Assembly: GCF_008831285.2 (NCBI RefSeq)
Contig: NC_045139.1
Coordinates: 17,714,354-17,778,353 of the forward strand
Origin: Nymphaea colorata
Taxonomy: Eukaryota; Streptophyta; Magnoliopsida; Nymphaeales; Nymphaeaceae
DNA: 64,000 nt
Reading direction: 5' to 3'
The notes beneath the pieces were generated by a model that saw only the letters and a list, made by a program, of their open reading frames with translations, was not told where the DNA came from and searched no databases. How positions within the stretch are numbered: position 1 is the first letter of the stretch; each line of letters starts with the position of its first letter. This document shows positions 24,601 to 35,900 of the stretch, piece by piece. The position numbers and the translations under genes are program-made.

Positions 24601-25353
24601 CAGAGACCTGCCAGTAATCTCTGGACTAATTTTCTGCCAATAAATCCTGTCGCCCCCGTGATGGATACAGTCAACTGATTGCTCTGGAGGAAACAAGCAC
24701 AAGTTAATAGTTGATTTACTTTGACTCCAATGAAGGACCATTCGGTCTTCAGCTTTTACTAAGAGGATGCCGAGTGAGCTTCATTGCAGTAGCCTTCGTA
24801 TAAAAAAACAAAAAAAAAACAAAAGAAAAAGTCTCATAGAGAAATTAACCATATTAGCTCGGTAATATTCATGAAAAAGGTGCTAAAAAAAAAGACGAGC
24901 CTACAGGAGAGAATTCCAGCTGAGAAGAAAGAGATGTGCATGGTCCAAAGCGGAAATGGTGGAAGATTTCTCTATCGCGATTTTAATTTCAGTCAATAAC
25001 AAAAGGAGAAAACACCAAACATTTCGGATTTAAATAAGTAGAACAACGAAAAGGAATCGTCCGGAAGAACATGAGCGAATGCAGTGACTCCGTGAAACCC
25101 GAGAAAGGTAACGCTGGAGAAACTTTGGAAAAACAAGAGAGAGGAACTACCGATGAGGGGCCGTTGTTGGCATCTTTGCAGCGCACGACCCGAGGTGCGG
25201 GATCACCGTTCGCCTGCATAATGAGAAGAGAAGATTATCAAACAGAAGCAGGAGAGAAAGAGAGAGAGAGAGAGAGACCAATGTGCGTCGTGAGATGTTG
25301 GGGACGGGGGGCCTCATCTCGGTGCCTCTGAACGTTGTCCGGAAGAGCGCCAT
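12301..25353 (-). CDS. GC1: GC1 / SDR39U1-like epimerase-family protein, chloroplast division
   Basis: Thirteen exons join in frame to 354 residues: 25353-25279, 25213-25151, 24683-24608, 23651-23592, 22758-22640, 21229-21185, 21047-20969, 20254-20193, 18917-18815, 17449-17389, 13471-13401, 12671-12532, 12411-12301 (stop TGA). All junctions are GT-AG. The product is an atypical extended short-chain dehydrogenase. The NAD(P)-binding loop is TGATGFIG (55-62). Later family blocks include VNLAGMPISTRWSPE, SATAIGYYG, RIGVVLGKDGGAL, GPLGSGQQWFSWIH, NGTAPNPVRLSEM and WLPVPDFALKAVLGEGA (C-terminal DUF1731 region). Arabidopsis GC1 (At2g21280), about 347 residues, is a stromal inner-envelope protein needed for normal plastid division; its substrate is unknown. 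The first 46 residues are Arg/Ser-rich and poorly conserved, fitting a transit peptide. Exons 1-2 are the least certain part; exon 1's donor sits at a CT microsatellite. Total intron length is about 12 kb. Confidence 0.94.
15732..16883. mobile_element. hAT-like non-autonomous element 1 (1152 bp)
   Basis: Inverted ends read CTATGATACACGGGTACGG (left) and, from the right inward, CTATGTCACATGGGTACGG: 19 bp with three mismatches. A perfect 8-bp duplication GTTATCTG flanks it (15724-15731 and 16884-16891), the size typical of hAT. Subterminal regions are packed with GGGTACGG and its complement CCGTACCC in both orientations, as expected of transposase-binding sites. The interior holds a GC-rich tandem array (16020-16118) but no long transposase frame. 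It resembles the 5' and 3' ends of a larger element with the middle deleted. Confidence 0.85.
16020..16118 (+). repeat. GC-rich minisatellite inside hAT-like element 1
   Basis: Diverged copies of GGCAACGGCGACTGGCGA (about 18 bp) follow each other. This is sharply GC-rich against AT-rich surroundings. It may be leader or N-terminal coding sequence of a lost transposase gene, but no domain is visible. Confidence 0.75.
18115..18489. mobile_element. hAT-like non-autonomous element 2 (375 bp)
   Basis: Located in GC1 intron 9. Its ends are AAGTCACATGGGTAC (left) and CAGTCACATGGGTAC (from the right inward). Flanking copies CAAGAGTT (18107-18114) and CAAGAGTA (18490-18497) form an 8-bp duplication with one mismatch. 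The TIR core TCACATGGGTAC and the subterminal GTACCCGTACCC motifs match the right end of the element at 15732-16883, so both belong to one family. It is non-coding. Confidence 0.8.
21582..21646. repeat. Compound (CT)n-(TA)n microsatellite in GC1 intron 5
   Basis: About a dozen CT units followed by CTATCTA and about 20 TA units. Confidence 0.9.
24146..24525. repeat. Diverged ~200-bp tandem duplication in GC1 intron 3
   Basis: Unit 1 (24146-24342) opens with ATTATGATAAACAAAAATAT and unit 2 (24344-24525) with ATTAGGATAAACAAAAATGT. Both end with CATTCTTTTTCCA-type and AGAA(A/C)GT(A/T)GG(C/A)TGT(G/A)TGAA blocks, and both contain a TTATTA(T/C)(A/G)ACGAT motif in the same relative place. The copies differ by substitutions and small gaps. 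Confidence 0.8.
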
Positions 25354-27417
25354 TGGAGGGGAGTGTGCTGTGTCGCTCTCCGGCTCTCACTCTGTGTACC
25401 CACAACGTCTTCACCGCCTGGAATTTTCTATCTTCTACCCACCAATTCTCTCCTTCCTTCGCTCTCCCGCCCTATCTCCAACATCTATCTTCAAAACACG
25501 GACCAGCCACAAGCTCTCTCGCTCGTGTTCGTTGGAGGGCCACAGTACGAACTCAAAGGCCGACGGTCGACTAATCGACGGTAAAATTTGCTTTCGTAAA
25601 TTTGATAAAATCTATGCATCTCATAATCCTCAAATGACTACGTCAATCTTTCTCTCCCTTGAACTTCTCATAAAATCACAAGGAGACGCGAAAAAATCAT
25701 GGTGGTTTAAGTTGTATTTTAATTAAATCCAAATCATGTAAACGTCAGTTGTCCTATAATTTAACCGTTTTTGCATCTAAATCATGTATAACTAGAGTAT
25801 TAATCAAAATGAACAAACTATTATAATGAATGCGAGAAACATGAATGCATTCTAGGCGAGTTGAAGGAGTATTTCATTTCATTGCTGGAGTGAGCTCAAA
25901 CTCTTCTCCTTTTCCTTGTCCCCATGATCCAAGGTGCCATAAGTCATCAACTCTGTGCATGTGCATCGCTTGCAGCCTACTAAACCAGGAACATTACACC
26001 CCTCAACATGAGTTTGTTTAAATCAAAAACATTTTCACAGGATTTTGTGGCTCTAAGTTTAGGTGTGAGCATGTTTCACATTAAATAGTTCCTACTTACA
26101 ATTCCCATCTTTATTCTTCGATAAGGACTTTACATATGCAATTATTTAAATATGATATGCAATACTTGAAATTCGAAAAAATATTAATATTTATTATTAT
26201 TTATTATTTTCCCGATCCCTTTTTTCCCCTTAGCTGCATACCTAATACCTTATTAAACATGTTGAAACTTGAACTGATGTTTGCTTGTTTAGATGTATAA
26301 CATTATGGTTATATTTGAAATAATTAAATGAGCATTTAATGGGACGAGAGATTGAAGTCATTGTACTAAGTCATGTTTTCAAATTTCCACACCTTCTAGT
26401 ATTCTTACTTGGTTCACCGGGTGCCAATCATATGTGGATGCCAATAAATCTGATCTAGATCTGTTATTTGATTTCACTCAAAAATATCAGATGTGAGAAA
26501 AAAAAATCGATAAATAAAAAATCGGATTGGACTCGGATTTAGGAAATAACACGCAATTGGATTAATCTTCAGATCAGATGTAGTTTTAAATAAATATCAT
26601 GTATCTAACATCCGTAAAATATCTGAACATATCATATTAGGATTCCGCTCAAAAGTCCGAGTCGGATGTTAATGTAATTGGATTTAGATTGAATTCAGAT
26701 TGTGGGCTCGAATTGTGAGTTGGATATGGTATAGATTTTCTTTTATTTGCATTAGCATATGAATTCGAATCTGAAATACATGAAAATCCAAAAAAACGGA
26801 TTGCCACACTAAAGTGGAGTTCTTATAAGTTATGGGTGTACAATTTGTAAACGCAACCAGAGGAAGCTCCAACTCGAAATATCGCAAGAACATTTTTTTT
26901 TCTATTTTAACAATATAACTTGGTGTTTTTTCTTTTTCACAACCAATGAAACTATTAGGTGCATTTTAAATAATTTATTTTAGTTGTTAACGGGATAGAA
27001 ATTTATCTTAGAGGCAATCTAGAACAACCTATTGCAAGTTATGGATTTGTGCCACATTCAAATCAAATCGAATCGAAAGCTTTTGAATTAACTAATGTTT
27101 TAGTTTTTCTGGATAAGCAAAATTCATGCTAAGCTCTTAATTGAAAGTTTTCATAAAAAAATAAAATGGCGAGTTGGATCGAAAAACGAAAATTCTTCTC
27201 AATACGGGGAACCAGAATAAATCAAATTGAAGATTAATAGGTCCAACCCGACCCGTTTGCCACGTTCCGACTTGCCGCCGTAGTGGCTCAACACGTCCGG
27301 ATCCGGGTCTAGTATTTCTCGATCCACCGTGCATTCTGGCGCGGTGTGCTCTTGAAAGGCGTCCGGTAGCTGAAAGGGAAGGGAAGGGAGTCAGCGCCGG
27401 TGACTGAGGCGGCGGCG
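25354..27417. promoter_or_regulatory. Divergent intergenic region between GC1 (minus) and bS31m (plus)
   Basis: About 2 kb separates the two head-to-head genes, so it should hold both promoters. The first ~220 bases (CT-rich on the plus strand) are probably the GC1 leader. The last ~200 bases before 27418 are GC-rich. Between them is AT-rich DNA that includes a candidate transposon remnant at 26421-26812. I could not assign TATA boxes with confidence. Confidence 0.5.
26421..26812. mobile_element. Possible degenerate DNA-transposon remnant rich in GGATT/CGGAT
   Basis: The segment is dense in diverged ATCGGATT, GATCTGAT and GAATCTGA words and is bounded by short inverted ends, GTGCCAATC on the left and GATTGCCAC on the right. 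This composition is common in non-autonomous plant elements. No target-site duplication was found. Confidence 0.4.
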
Positions 27418-27699
27418 ATGACTGCGGTGGCGCGGCTGTTTGGCGCAGTGGCGAGGCGGCTGGTCCTCGCTGAGCGGAGTGGTGGAGCTTTTTATTCTTC
27501 TTCCCCTTCCTTTTCACCGGCTTCCGAGGGCCTGCCGGCGCTGTGCGGTCGGGGAGACAAGAGGACGAAGAAAGGGAAGAGGTTCAAGGGGTCGCACGGG
27601 AACGCGAGGCCGAAGAAAGACCATAAGATTAGCAGGATCAAGGACAAGGTGGAGGTTCCCAGGTCCACCCCTTGGCCCCTCCCGTTCAAACTCATCTGA
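27418..27699 (+). CDS. RPS31: Mitochondrial small-subunit ribosomal protein bS31m (bTHX)
   Basis: A single exon of 93 residues. The N-terminus MTAVARLFGAVARRLVLAER is Arg/Ala-rich with no acidic residue before Glu19, a good mitochondrial presequence. The conserved mature part starts at GRGDKRTKKGKRFKGS and continues NARPKK...KVEVPRSTPWPLPFKLI to the stop TGA at 27697-27699. This is the plant organellar bTHX/S31 signature: a small, very basic peptide that binds 16S-type rRNA in the head of the small subunit. The Arabidopsis counterpart is, from memory, At2g21290. I chose the ATG at 27418; the frame stays open upstream but has no earlier ATG in good context. It lies head-to-head with GC1. Confidence 0.93.
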   Translation: MTAVARLFGAVARRLVLAERSGGAFYSSSPSFSPASEGLPALCGRGDKRTKKGKRFKGSHGNARPKKDHKISRIKDKVEVPRSTPWPLPFKLI

Positions 27700-28978
27700 G
27701 AATCCACCTTCCTTTCTGGTTCAATCGGACCGGAGATGGATAGTTATTCCGGTTTTGATTTCCTCTGTCAACCGCAACTCTTGTTTAGTAATAACTAAGA
27801 AGGTTTTGTGAATTAGTGCCTCTTTTTGTTTCTTTAGTGTGTGTATAATTCTTCTATTGGGGAAATGGTGGTTCTCTGTTTCTGTTTCTTAGAATTCAAG
27901 ACGAACCTGTAACGGTTTTGGCATTGCTTTCTGTTTCTCGATGCCGAAGGTTCGTGCGTAAGACGCTTCGATTTCCGTAGTTTCCATTCCTTTAATTTTT
28001 CCTTAAGGTGCTTTTGCATTTTATTTCCTTTTCTATGTTGTTACCTGCAATTACGCGAAGAAGAGAAAGGGAAGATGCAAACACCCAGAAACAAACATTC
28101 TTTTTTATGTCGAGACAATTAGATCCATAGGATATGATAGTAAAATATCCGGGGTGAGATCATTGGTAGTGCCTGACCAATTAGAGAAGACTATAGACTG
28201 CAGCTTGGATAATACGGTACCGTCGCTGGTGCTGATACTAATAAGCTTAACCTGCTTGATTAGTTTGGCTGTTTAAAACTTTAAACTATATCTTTTGAGA
28301 GGTGTGTAATTTCAACTTTTTATTCGTCAATGAAACATGCCTTAACCTACACCGTATGATCTTCTCTGGTATTCTGAACCTTTTTCTTCGACAGAAAAAC
28401 TGAAATGATGTGTAACACGCATGCATTTTCTTTGAGATGTAGAAATTAAGTAGTACTAACTAAGTTTTTCTAGAAAGACATGTTCTATATAGTTGTAACA
28501 TAACATGTTCAAGAAACTTTGATAGTTTCCAGCAGGCTTGCCTACCTTTTTAAGTTTACTAGCAGTATTGTATGTTCCATGTATCCTCAACAGCAAATAG
28601 CTGAACAAAGACGAGGATTTAACCACACAAGCTAGAAATAGTACACTGAAGCACAAACCTGAGCCCCATTATAAGCAGACGGAAAACATCCTCATGGAAG
28701 TATGCCCAAGTTCGTGCTAGGCTTTTCAAATGCACAAATGCCCATTCATACAGAAGCACAGATCCTGCTTAGGTTATCATAGCCTCGTGGTGGCATGCCA
28801 AACTGGCACTAATTCAGCCTCAAATGAACACATACATCTTTGCTTCAGGATAAGCCATGGGTTTCCGAAGGTAATTGTAATCAGATGACACTGTGCTGCT
28901 TTATAAACCAGCATCAAGCTGCATATTGGGTGCTTGTCTAGTGAGAATTTGATCGAAGATGTGTCCAACCATGTGTAA

Positions 28979-29026
28979 GGCTCCTTGGACTTATTCACCA
29001 GCTCCCTGGACTTATTCACCAGTCTC
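28979..29026. repeat. Two-copy 24-bp tandem repeat
   Basis: CTGGACTTATTCACCAG and its near-identical neighbour CTTGGACTTATTCACCAG sit head to tail. Confidence 0.8.
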
Positions 29027-31689
29027 CTTTCTTAGTTCTTTTAGTGAATTACATTTGCTTTTTGTCACCTTTTAGTTATTGGTTCCTAACTTGGTGTAGC
29101 CACCAAACTTTCAGGATAAGATAAAGAAGCCATGACCAATAGTATGGCTTTTCTCAAAGCTGGTTTGATCTGTCAAGCTTAGAATGGATTGCTTGCTTAC
29201 CAACTGAGACCTACAATGTGTTCACATTGGAGTTTCTGCTAGAGAAATCTCTTAATAGAGAATCAGTATGTTTCCTTCTATGGAACAAGAGCCAAGTACA
29301 ACTAATGAGGCACTTTGGTGGCTTTAGAATTCTAGTAGACGATGATTTTCACATCGCCCTTTAATGCATTTTCTTTGGTTGGTTCTCATCTACATTTACC
29401 TGGTCATGTTATTTCCTGCATAGGAGAACTTTTTTGGAGGCAGTATTCTCTAGTTAGAGGAACTTTGTTTGAATGCTTTTGGGAAAACTTTGTTTTTCCT
29501 TCTACTTGCTGCTTTCTTCGGTTTCTGACTTAGCTTTGGGTCTTCAGTCTCTGCAATTTTCTTTTCAGTAAAACAATGTAAATTACAGAAATTCTTCATC
29601 ACCACCACCTTTTCCTCGTTCTGCTAGTTTGTATGTTCCCCATCTGCTTCATTACTTGATTTATAACCAACTTGGACATACTCATCTACCCTGCTTACAC
29701 ATTGTTAAAGGAGCAGCATCTCTTAACCTCTATGTAGCAGTATGTTGCCATGAGCCTCATTAGGATCTCTTTAAGAAGGTCAAACAAGAAAGAAGATGTA
29801 GTTTTGCACCAGCACCAAGAGAATTAGAGGAAGTGGACTAAAATTGGACCTGGCATCCTACTATGCTGTCACTGGATTGAGCAGAGGCATCATCTGAATG
29901 AAACAATTTATAAGAGATTGAGTTGGATGTCTCTTGGGTAACATCGACAAGGAAGTAGAGCAGCATATCGATGGGCATTTTTGCTATTAAGTTCAGCCGT
30001 TGAATCAATTATAGGCTAATGGAGCACAGTTACTTGACGGTTCTATCCAGAGATTGATGTTGCTTGCTCATGTCTAACTTCGTTTCAGTAGGTATAGTCC
30101 AGAATTAGATATATTTAAAAACGGTTTGACACAAAGCAAATCTGCAAAATTTTCAGTTCATCGTTATGAATGAAGCATTCGTAGTAGATCCGCTGGACAT
30201 TTTGCAAGGAATTTTCCCTGCGATTTCTTTCATGGATTTTGCTATTAGAATTGCGTTAGTCTCTAATGCAATTGAACTTGCTGCATTTTCCATATAATTT
30301 TGTGCTTTGCTTTTCTGATATCTGTGACCAAAGCTTCTATACTGGTCATCATTTCCTGCTTCCAGATAAGTTACCTTAGAAAGAACGAATTTGTTAATAG
30401 TATTTGTCAGTATTAACATGATGTTTGATGACTTTCAGCGCCAAATATGTGGAATCATGGAAATGAGTTCTCCCAGATGTCCATAGCCCCTATCTGGTCC
30501 TAGAAACTCGTTCTGCAGCTCTTGTTATTATCAATAGCCTGGATGCACGCCCTTGGCTTGATGACATAAACCAAGGATAAATGTTAACCAGCAGCTAATG
30601 GGTTTTAGATACGGCATGCAACATATATTACCTGATTGAACAATCTATCTGAAATTTATCGACACTAACATCTATAGATAACAGTATGAACACCATAGTT
30701 GTCGTTCATGCAGATACAGTTTCTTGTTTTCTTTATTATAGCCATATACATCAAGAGTTTCTACCAGAAACAAGTCATCTTCAACACATGAGGGCAACGT
30801 TGTCCTGTTTATTGCAGCCATTTGTCAAGAACAGTTGGGTAACTCACTGGTTTACCTTCGACGCTGCCTCAGAGAAATTCTCCAAATGCTCCAAAAGCAT
30901 GTCTCTCGCAAGAAAATGTGGTTGCGATTGAATGAATTGGACAAGGGTCAGCTAAGTATACTCCATATGGATTCCTGTAGGATATGATACTGCTGAAAAG
31001 GTAAATGTATCTCATCCATGTGGAACCATACAAGAAAACATGCTAATATGAAAGTTTTCAGGCTCCATTATTTTGAGTTTTGACAGGTCAGCCAAGGATT
31101 TGTAGTTGCATAACGGGCCTTCATGGACATTCCTGTCATCGATAGATCTTTGATGTTCTTGTCTAAACTTTGATGGTGAGGTCGAACTTCGATGTTTGAT
31201 ATGGTTAGACACATTCTTCTTGGAGCAGTTCGTACATCTGCAGCAATGTAGTAGTAGCAAACACATTGAAAATTAAGTAACAATTTTGCATTCAGCAATT
31301 TGGTCATAATCAATAATCAGATGTTCATTTGGTCTTAGGTTTCTTAAGTTTAATAATCAATGACAAAAACAAACAAGCCCAGTTCAAACATATCGGTGAG
31401 GGGTCTTCATTTTTTTTTTCAATAAACGTGAAACAATTCTTGAGATGGAGACCCAGACATGGTTGGTTTGATCTGCGGTGCCCACAGTCGCTTCTTCAAT
31501 GTATTTTCACATTAGATTCTATATCTAATTAGAACCCAGCCAACTTACATTATGTAGTTAGCTTCCATCGGAAACAAGTGCATTACGTAGCATTAATATT
31601 CACAAACTCATCTGCTTTGGAATCCATCAGCAGTGAAGAGAAAACATATAGATCTTAGAAATCAAACCTAAAGCAAGGTTTGAGCCAAA

Positions 31690-32060
31690 ATTAAGAGTAG
31701 GCATTGGGCTGGGTACCATGCGGGCAGTCTGATATGGGCCAGGCCCGGGCTGGCGATCCAACCCTTGGGCTATATGGTCCATGCCACCTGCTGGTACAAA
31801 TTTCCTTTTTAGATATCTCTGCCAACCCTCAACGACCACCTAGGATTTCATTAGTATCTATAGATTCTATACATATTTTTTTCCTTTTCTGACGACGGTC
31901 AAACAGCCTTGGGCTGTAAACTTGACAGTAAGACCCAGCCAATTAGTTATTAGGATGGGTCTGGGCTACCATCAAAAGCTTCACGCCTGCCCGAGCAGAA
32001 CTTTGTCAGGCCTAAGCCTACCCGAATAACCAGCCGTAGCCAAAACCAGGCATATAGAAA
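31690..32060. mobile_element. Degenerate GGGCTGGGCC-rich transposon-derived repeat
   Basis: The block has repeated words such as GGGCTGGGTA, GGCCAGGCCCGGGCTGG, CCTTGGGCT and TACCCGAATA, in both orientations. Like the block at 7705-8200 it looks like a decayed non-autonomous DNA element. Ends and target-site duplication are unresolved. Confidence 0.4.
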
Positions 32061-32910
32061 CAAACATTTTAGTGGGATGTGAATGCACCACAACCTTTAT
32101 GGTTATACTCATTGTGGACTAAAAACCCAACATGAATTTCTATTCTTGGCGTTTTGGATAACAATAAGTCGGATTCTGTATCCAATTTTGGGATTTATCT
32201 GCAACATTTGCACCTCAAATCATATCAAATTTTAGGTACAAAAAGAACTAACTTACAGATGGATACCTGCAGCAAACCCTCTTTGGGCGTTCTACCGACA
32301 GTTCATCCAGGACCTTGATATGGGGTAAATTGAAACACACAGCTGTCAACTAGCTTCTATCTAGAGTTGGACGTGAACTGGGACTTGCATCTTAATATAA
32401 AGTAGAACGAGTTACGGATTTGAATTGGCTTAGAACACGTCATATCAAGGTACTAAGTGGACTACTGTGCATATTCAATAGGATAAATTCGTATCTATAA
32501 CCGGAACGACACCTCAAAGTTTACCACCATTTGGACCAGGAACTACGACAATCTGGAAAACAGTATTAGGAAGCGAATAAAATCCAAAGAAACTCAGAAG
32601 CAGCAGACATGCTGTTTTTCATAAGAATCACAACTTGTCAGCTTGTTAAGAGTGTCTTCTCACCTTTGAACTGAAATATTGGACGGAAGGAACAAACATG
32701 TTAATAATGCTGTCACAGATGTTCATGCAAACAGAACAAAGACGCAGAACTAAACACATGGATAATTCCTTATCAGCCTGATTTTGTACAGCCATGAGAA
32801 TGGCTTCCAGATAAGAGCTTGAACAATATCCCAGCCCAAAAAAGATCAAGGAAAAAACATAACTCCAGCCCTTGAGTCTTATTATTGCTTGCATAATGAT
32901 GACCATAAAC

Positions 32911-35900
32911 TTAATCATTATCTTCCTTTCCAAAATCATAGACTATCTCGATCTGTATCAGGAGGAAAAAAAAAAAACAAAAACAAAAAGATTGATCAGG
33001 ATTCCAGAAGAGTTGCCACATAATTCTAACAAAAATAACTGCAGGTTTGTCTTTTTGCTTCCTTATGCATGCATGACCGTAATCAGTTGCTTTCAAAGTC
33101 TCCTTACAATCATAAGGCAGACAATAACAAGTGAGGCATGCACATAAGGAAATCCATGCAATGTAACATACTAATGAAGAAAAATACGACACCCAATGTC
33201 TAAGGAAAATCAATTAGCTACAATGTAAGATCATACCCCAGAAGGAGGAGTTGGATTTCTGCAAAACTTGCTGCCACCAGGAGCCCAGGGAACTGTTCAT
33301 TGAGCAAAGGTTTTCAGAATTGCAGAGGTGAAAATAAATGTCAGAATGGTAGCCAAATTCATCTTGGTATTACAGAATCTTAATAAAAATTGCCTACAGA
33401 AAACTCACTGACCAATTACTTTCACATGGATGGATTTGCAGTTTATACTTTATATCAAACAAAAGAACTGGATAGCATGAAAAGCAAACACAACAATATT
33501 AACATATAAAAGTTGAAGAAAAACAAGCAAACACCAGTTCTAGCAAGAAAAATTAACAAGCAGTAGATCGCGCCAAACATGATCGTCAATTTCAACTCCT
33601 ACACAAGGTAGAAGTTCTTTACATCAATTTATTGATTATATATTGATAGTTCTGAATTGCCCAGAGATTGGAAAATTTACCCAGCCCCAATTCAGTCGGA
33701 GGATTTACTAAGGAAACATGTGCAGACACGTCCATGCATATGCGTAAGTCCACTTAGGGAAAAAGTAAATTAAAAAAATCATAATTGATTTGCATGCTTG
33801 GGCTGGTGCTACAGAATCCAAGTCTCAGACACTTAGCTTGTCTTTTACACCTTGAAATTGAGCTATATCAGTTCACCTTTAATCACAAATTATTGTTTGG
33901 ATAAGATGCCATTGCCAGCAACAAACGTACCGATATATGGGTCAGGATGTCGCCACCAATTAAACCTCGATTCGGCTTCATCAAGCATCCTATCAATGGT
34001 GTCAAGATCCTCCTACCATTTATTCAACAAACCAAAATAAAAAGTGATCAAGAGCTTTGGAGTTCATGAGACCACGTAATTAGCCTACTAAGAAAGATAA
34101 CAAATGTACAGCCAATAGAGAAAAAAGAAAGGACTAACAAGGATCACCGTTGATTAATTGATAAGCATTTGAAAAGAAAATAATTGCAAAATTAAATAGG
34201 ATAAACTGATAAATAACCACAAGAGAAGTTTCCCAGCTTGTCTATTGAGACAGGAGATCTTCCGTTTATCATACATTTAGAGTACATAAATGGAGATATT
34301 CCTTGGTCATGAGTATATGGAAAAAAAAAAGTTTTTCAACTTTATCTTCATTAACAAGGTATTTGTCATTTTAGAGTAGTCTCCAAAAAATAAAGATACT
34401 ATTCCTGATGTTTGGAAAACACAGCTCTGAAAGCATCTCAAAAATCCTGTTGAGATACAAATCTATAACCATATACACGGTTATTTTATTCTGTTAAACT
34501 GGCAGTTTCTATTTGTTGCTTCATAAGTATGATGATCCGCCCCTACTTTTGATAATCTTAATCAACACTAACTTGACAGGAAAGTTCAGAACCATCCTGT
34601 GTTTGTTTTGTTTGAATTAAACTAGAAAAAGTTTTATTCGAAAAAAACGCATTTTTTTTAAAGCCAAAAAATAAAAAACGCAAAAAAAAAACACATATAA
34701 TACGCATACAATACGTGTTCTTTTTTCATTTTTTTCGTATTTTTATTAATTTTTATTTTTTTTATAATTTTCAGGATTTATTAATTGCTTTAAAATTTTT
34801 AAAAATTCGCCGAGATTTTCCCGATATATACAACTTTGCCGTATTATACTCGAGAAATTCATCGCTGTGTAATACCCGTACAAGTTTTTTGTGGCAATGC
34901 GTGAGACTACTCAAAATCTTGGCTTTCTTACAAGTAAAATAGTATACAAATATGTATTTGTAATTGTACCCAACATTTATGCTAAATGAGTGAATGAAAG
35001 AGAGAATGCGAGTTAAAAATTAAAAACACAAGGAGCAACTTCAATTACCGTAAGTAGTTTGTCCTATAGTAGAAGTTACTATGATGTGGGGAAAATATTT
35101 TTCTCATCCTAATAAAAATATTTTTCTTAGCAGTATATCATAAATATAAGGCTGTAAGGTTGACAATTTTCTCTCCCTTCTCCCTACTCATCTCAAACAA
35201 GTTAGCTACTCTACTATGTAAGCTTCCCCCATTAAGGCTACCCATTATCGAATAACAAGATGATTCTGACATTAACTGAACATGAAGAAGCTGGAATCAT
35301 ATGTCATCAAAGCTAGAGGGACCATTTACACAAGCTCAAGAATAAAAGTTGCAGGTGGTCCAAAACAACAAGACTGCATTGTAGTCCTAATCTATGTCCA
35401 GAAGAGAGACAGTGTTAGTTCAGATGGCAAGTTAATGAGGTCACTAGGATCATTTTATTTAGAACCAATCAAGATGCAAAAATATGCAGCTTAAAAATTC
35501 AAAGGAGAAAGTGCAAATGCTTTCAACATGGATACTTCATGACACAACTTGCTACCTACAAGCTTATATGTTTTTCATGGATCGCTAATGCAGGAGCTAT
35601 TGACATCTAATGATTTCCATGAGCTTGGGGCATATAACCGTTTGTATTTAAACAAAAACATAAAAAATAGTACTTGTTTAGGTTTATTTGAGTCTCTATC
35701 TCTCTCCCCAGATGTGAATTCCTATAGGAATGCACATGCAAATGTTCCTAGTATGCCTGGGAACTGGTGCTTTGTAGAACTCAGATTCATCCTGAGAATG
35801 TCAAACAAAAAAAAATATGATACATAATAGGTAATACACAAACACATACCACATGCCTGTTGGCCTCAAATTTTTCTCTCAAGTCCGATGCCTGCAACAT

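Larger units (their letters stand above)
27700..32910. other. Gene-poor stretch between bS31m and CIB22
   Basis: It should contain the 3' UTRs of both convergent flanking genes (bS31m plus, CIB22 minus). Short open frames are scattered in all phases, and none resembles a protein I know. A two-copy 24-bp tandem repeat lies at 28979-29026. A degenerate GGGCTGGGC/GGCCCGGGC block lies at 31690-32060. Confidence 0.55.

Noticed and set aside
27400-27417. Upstream extension of bS31m starting at GTG
   Set aside because: Plant nuclear genes rarely start at GTG, and the ATG at 27418 gives a good presequence.
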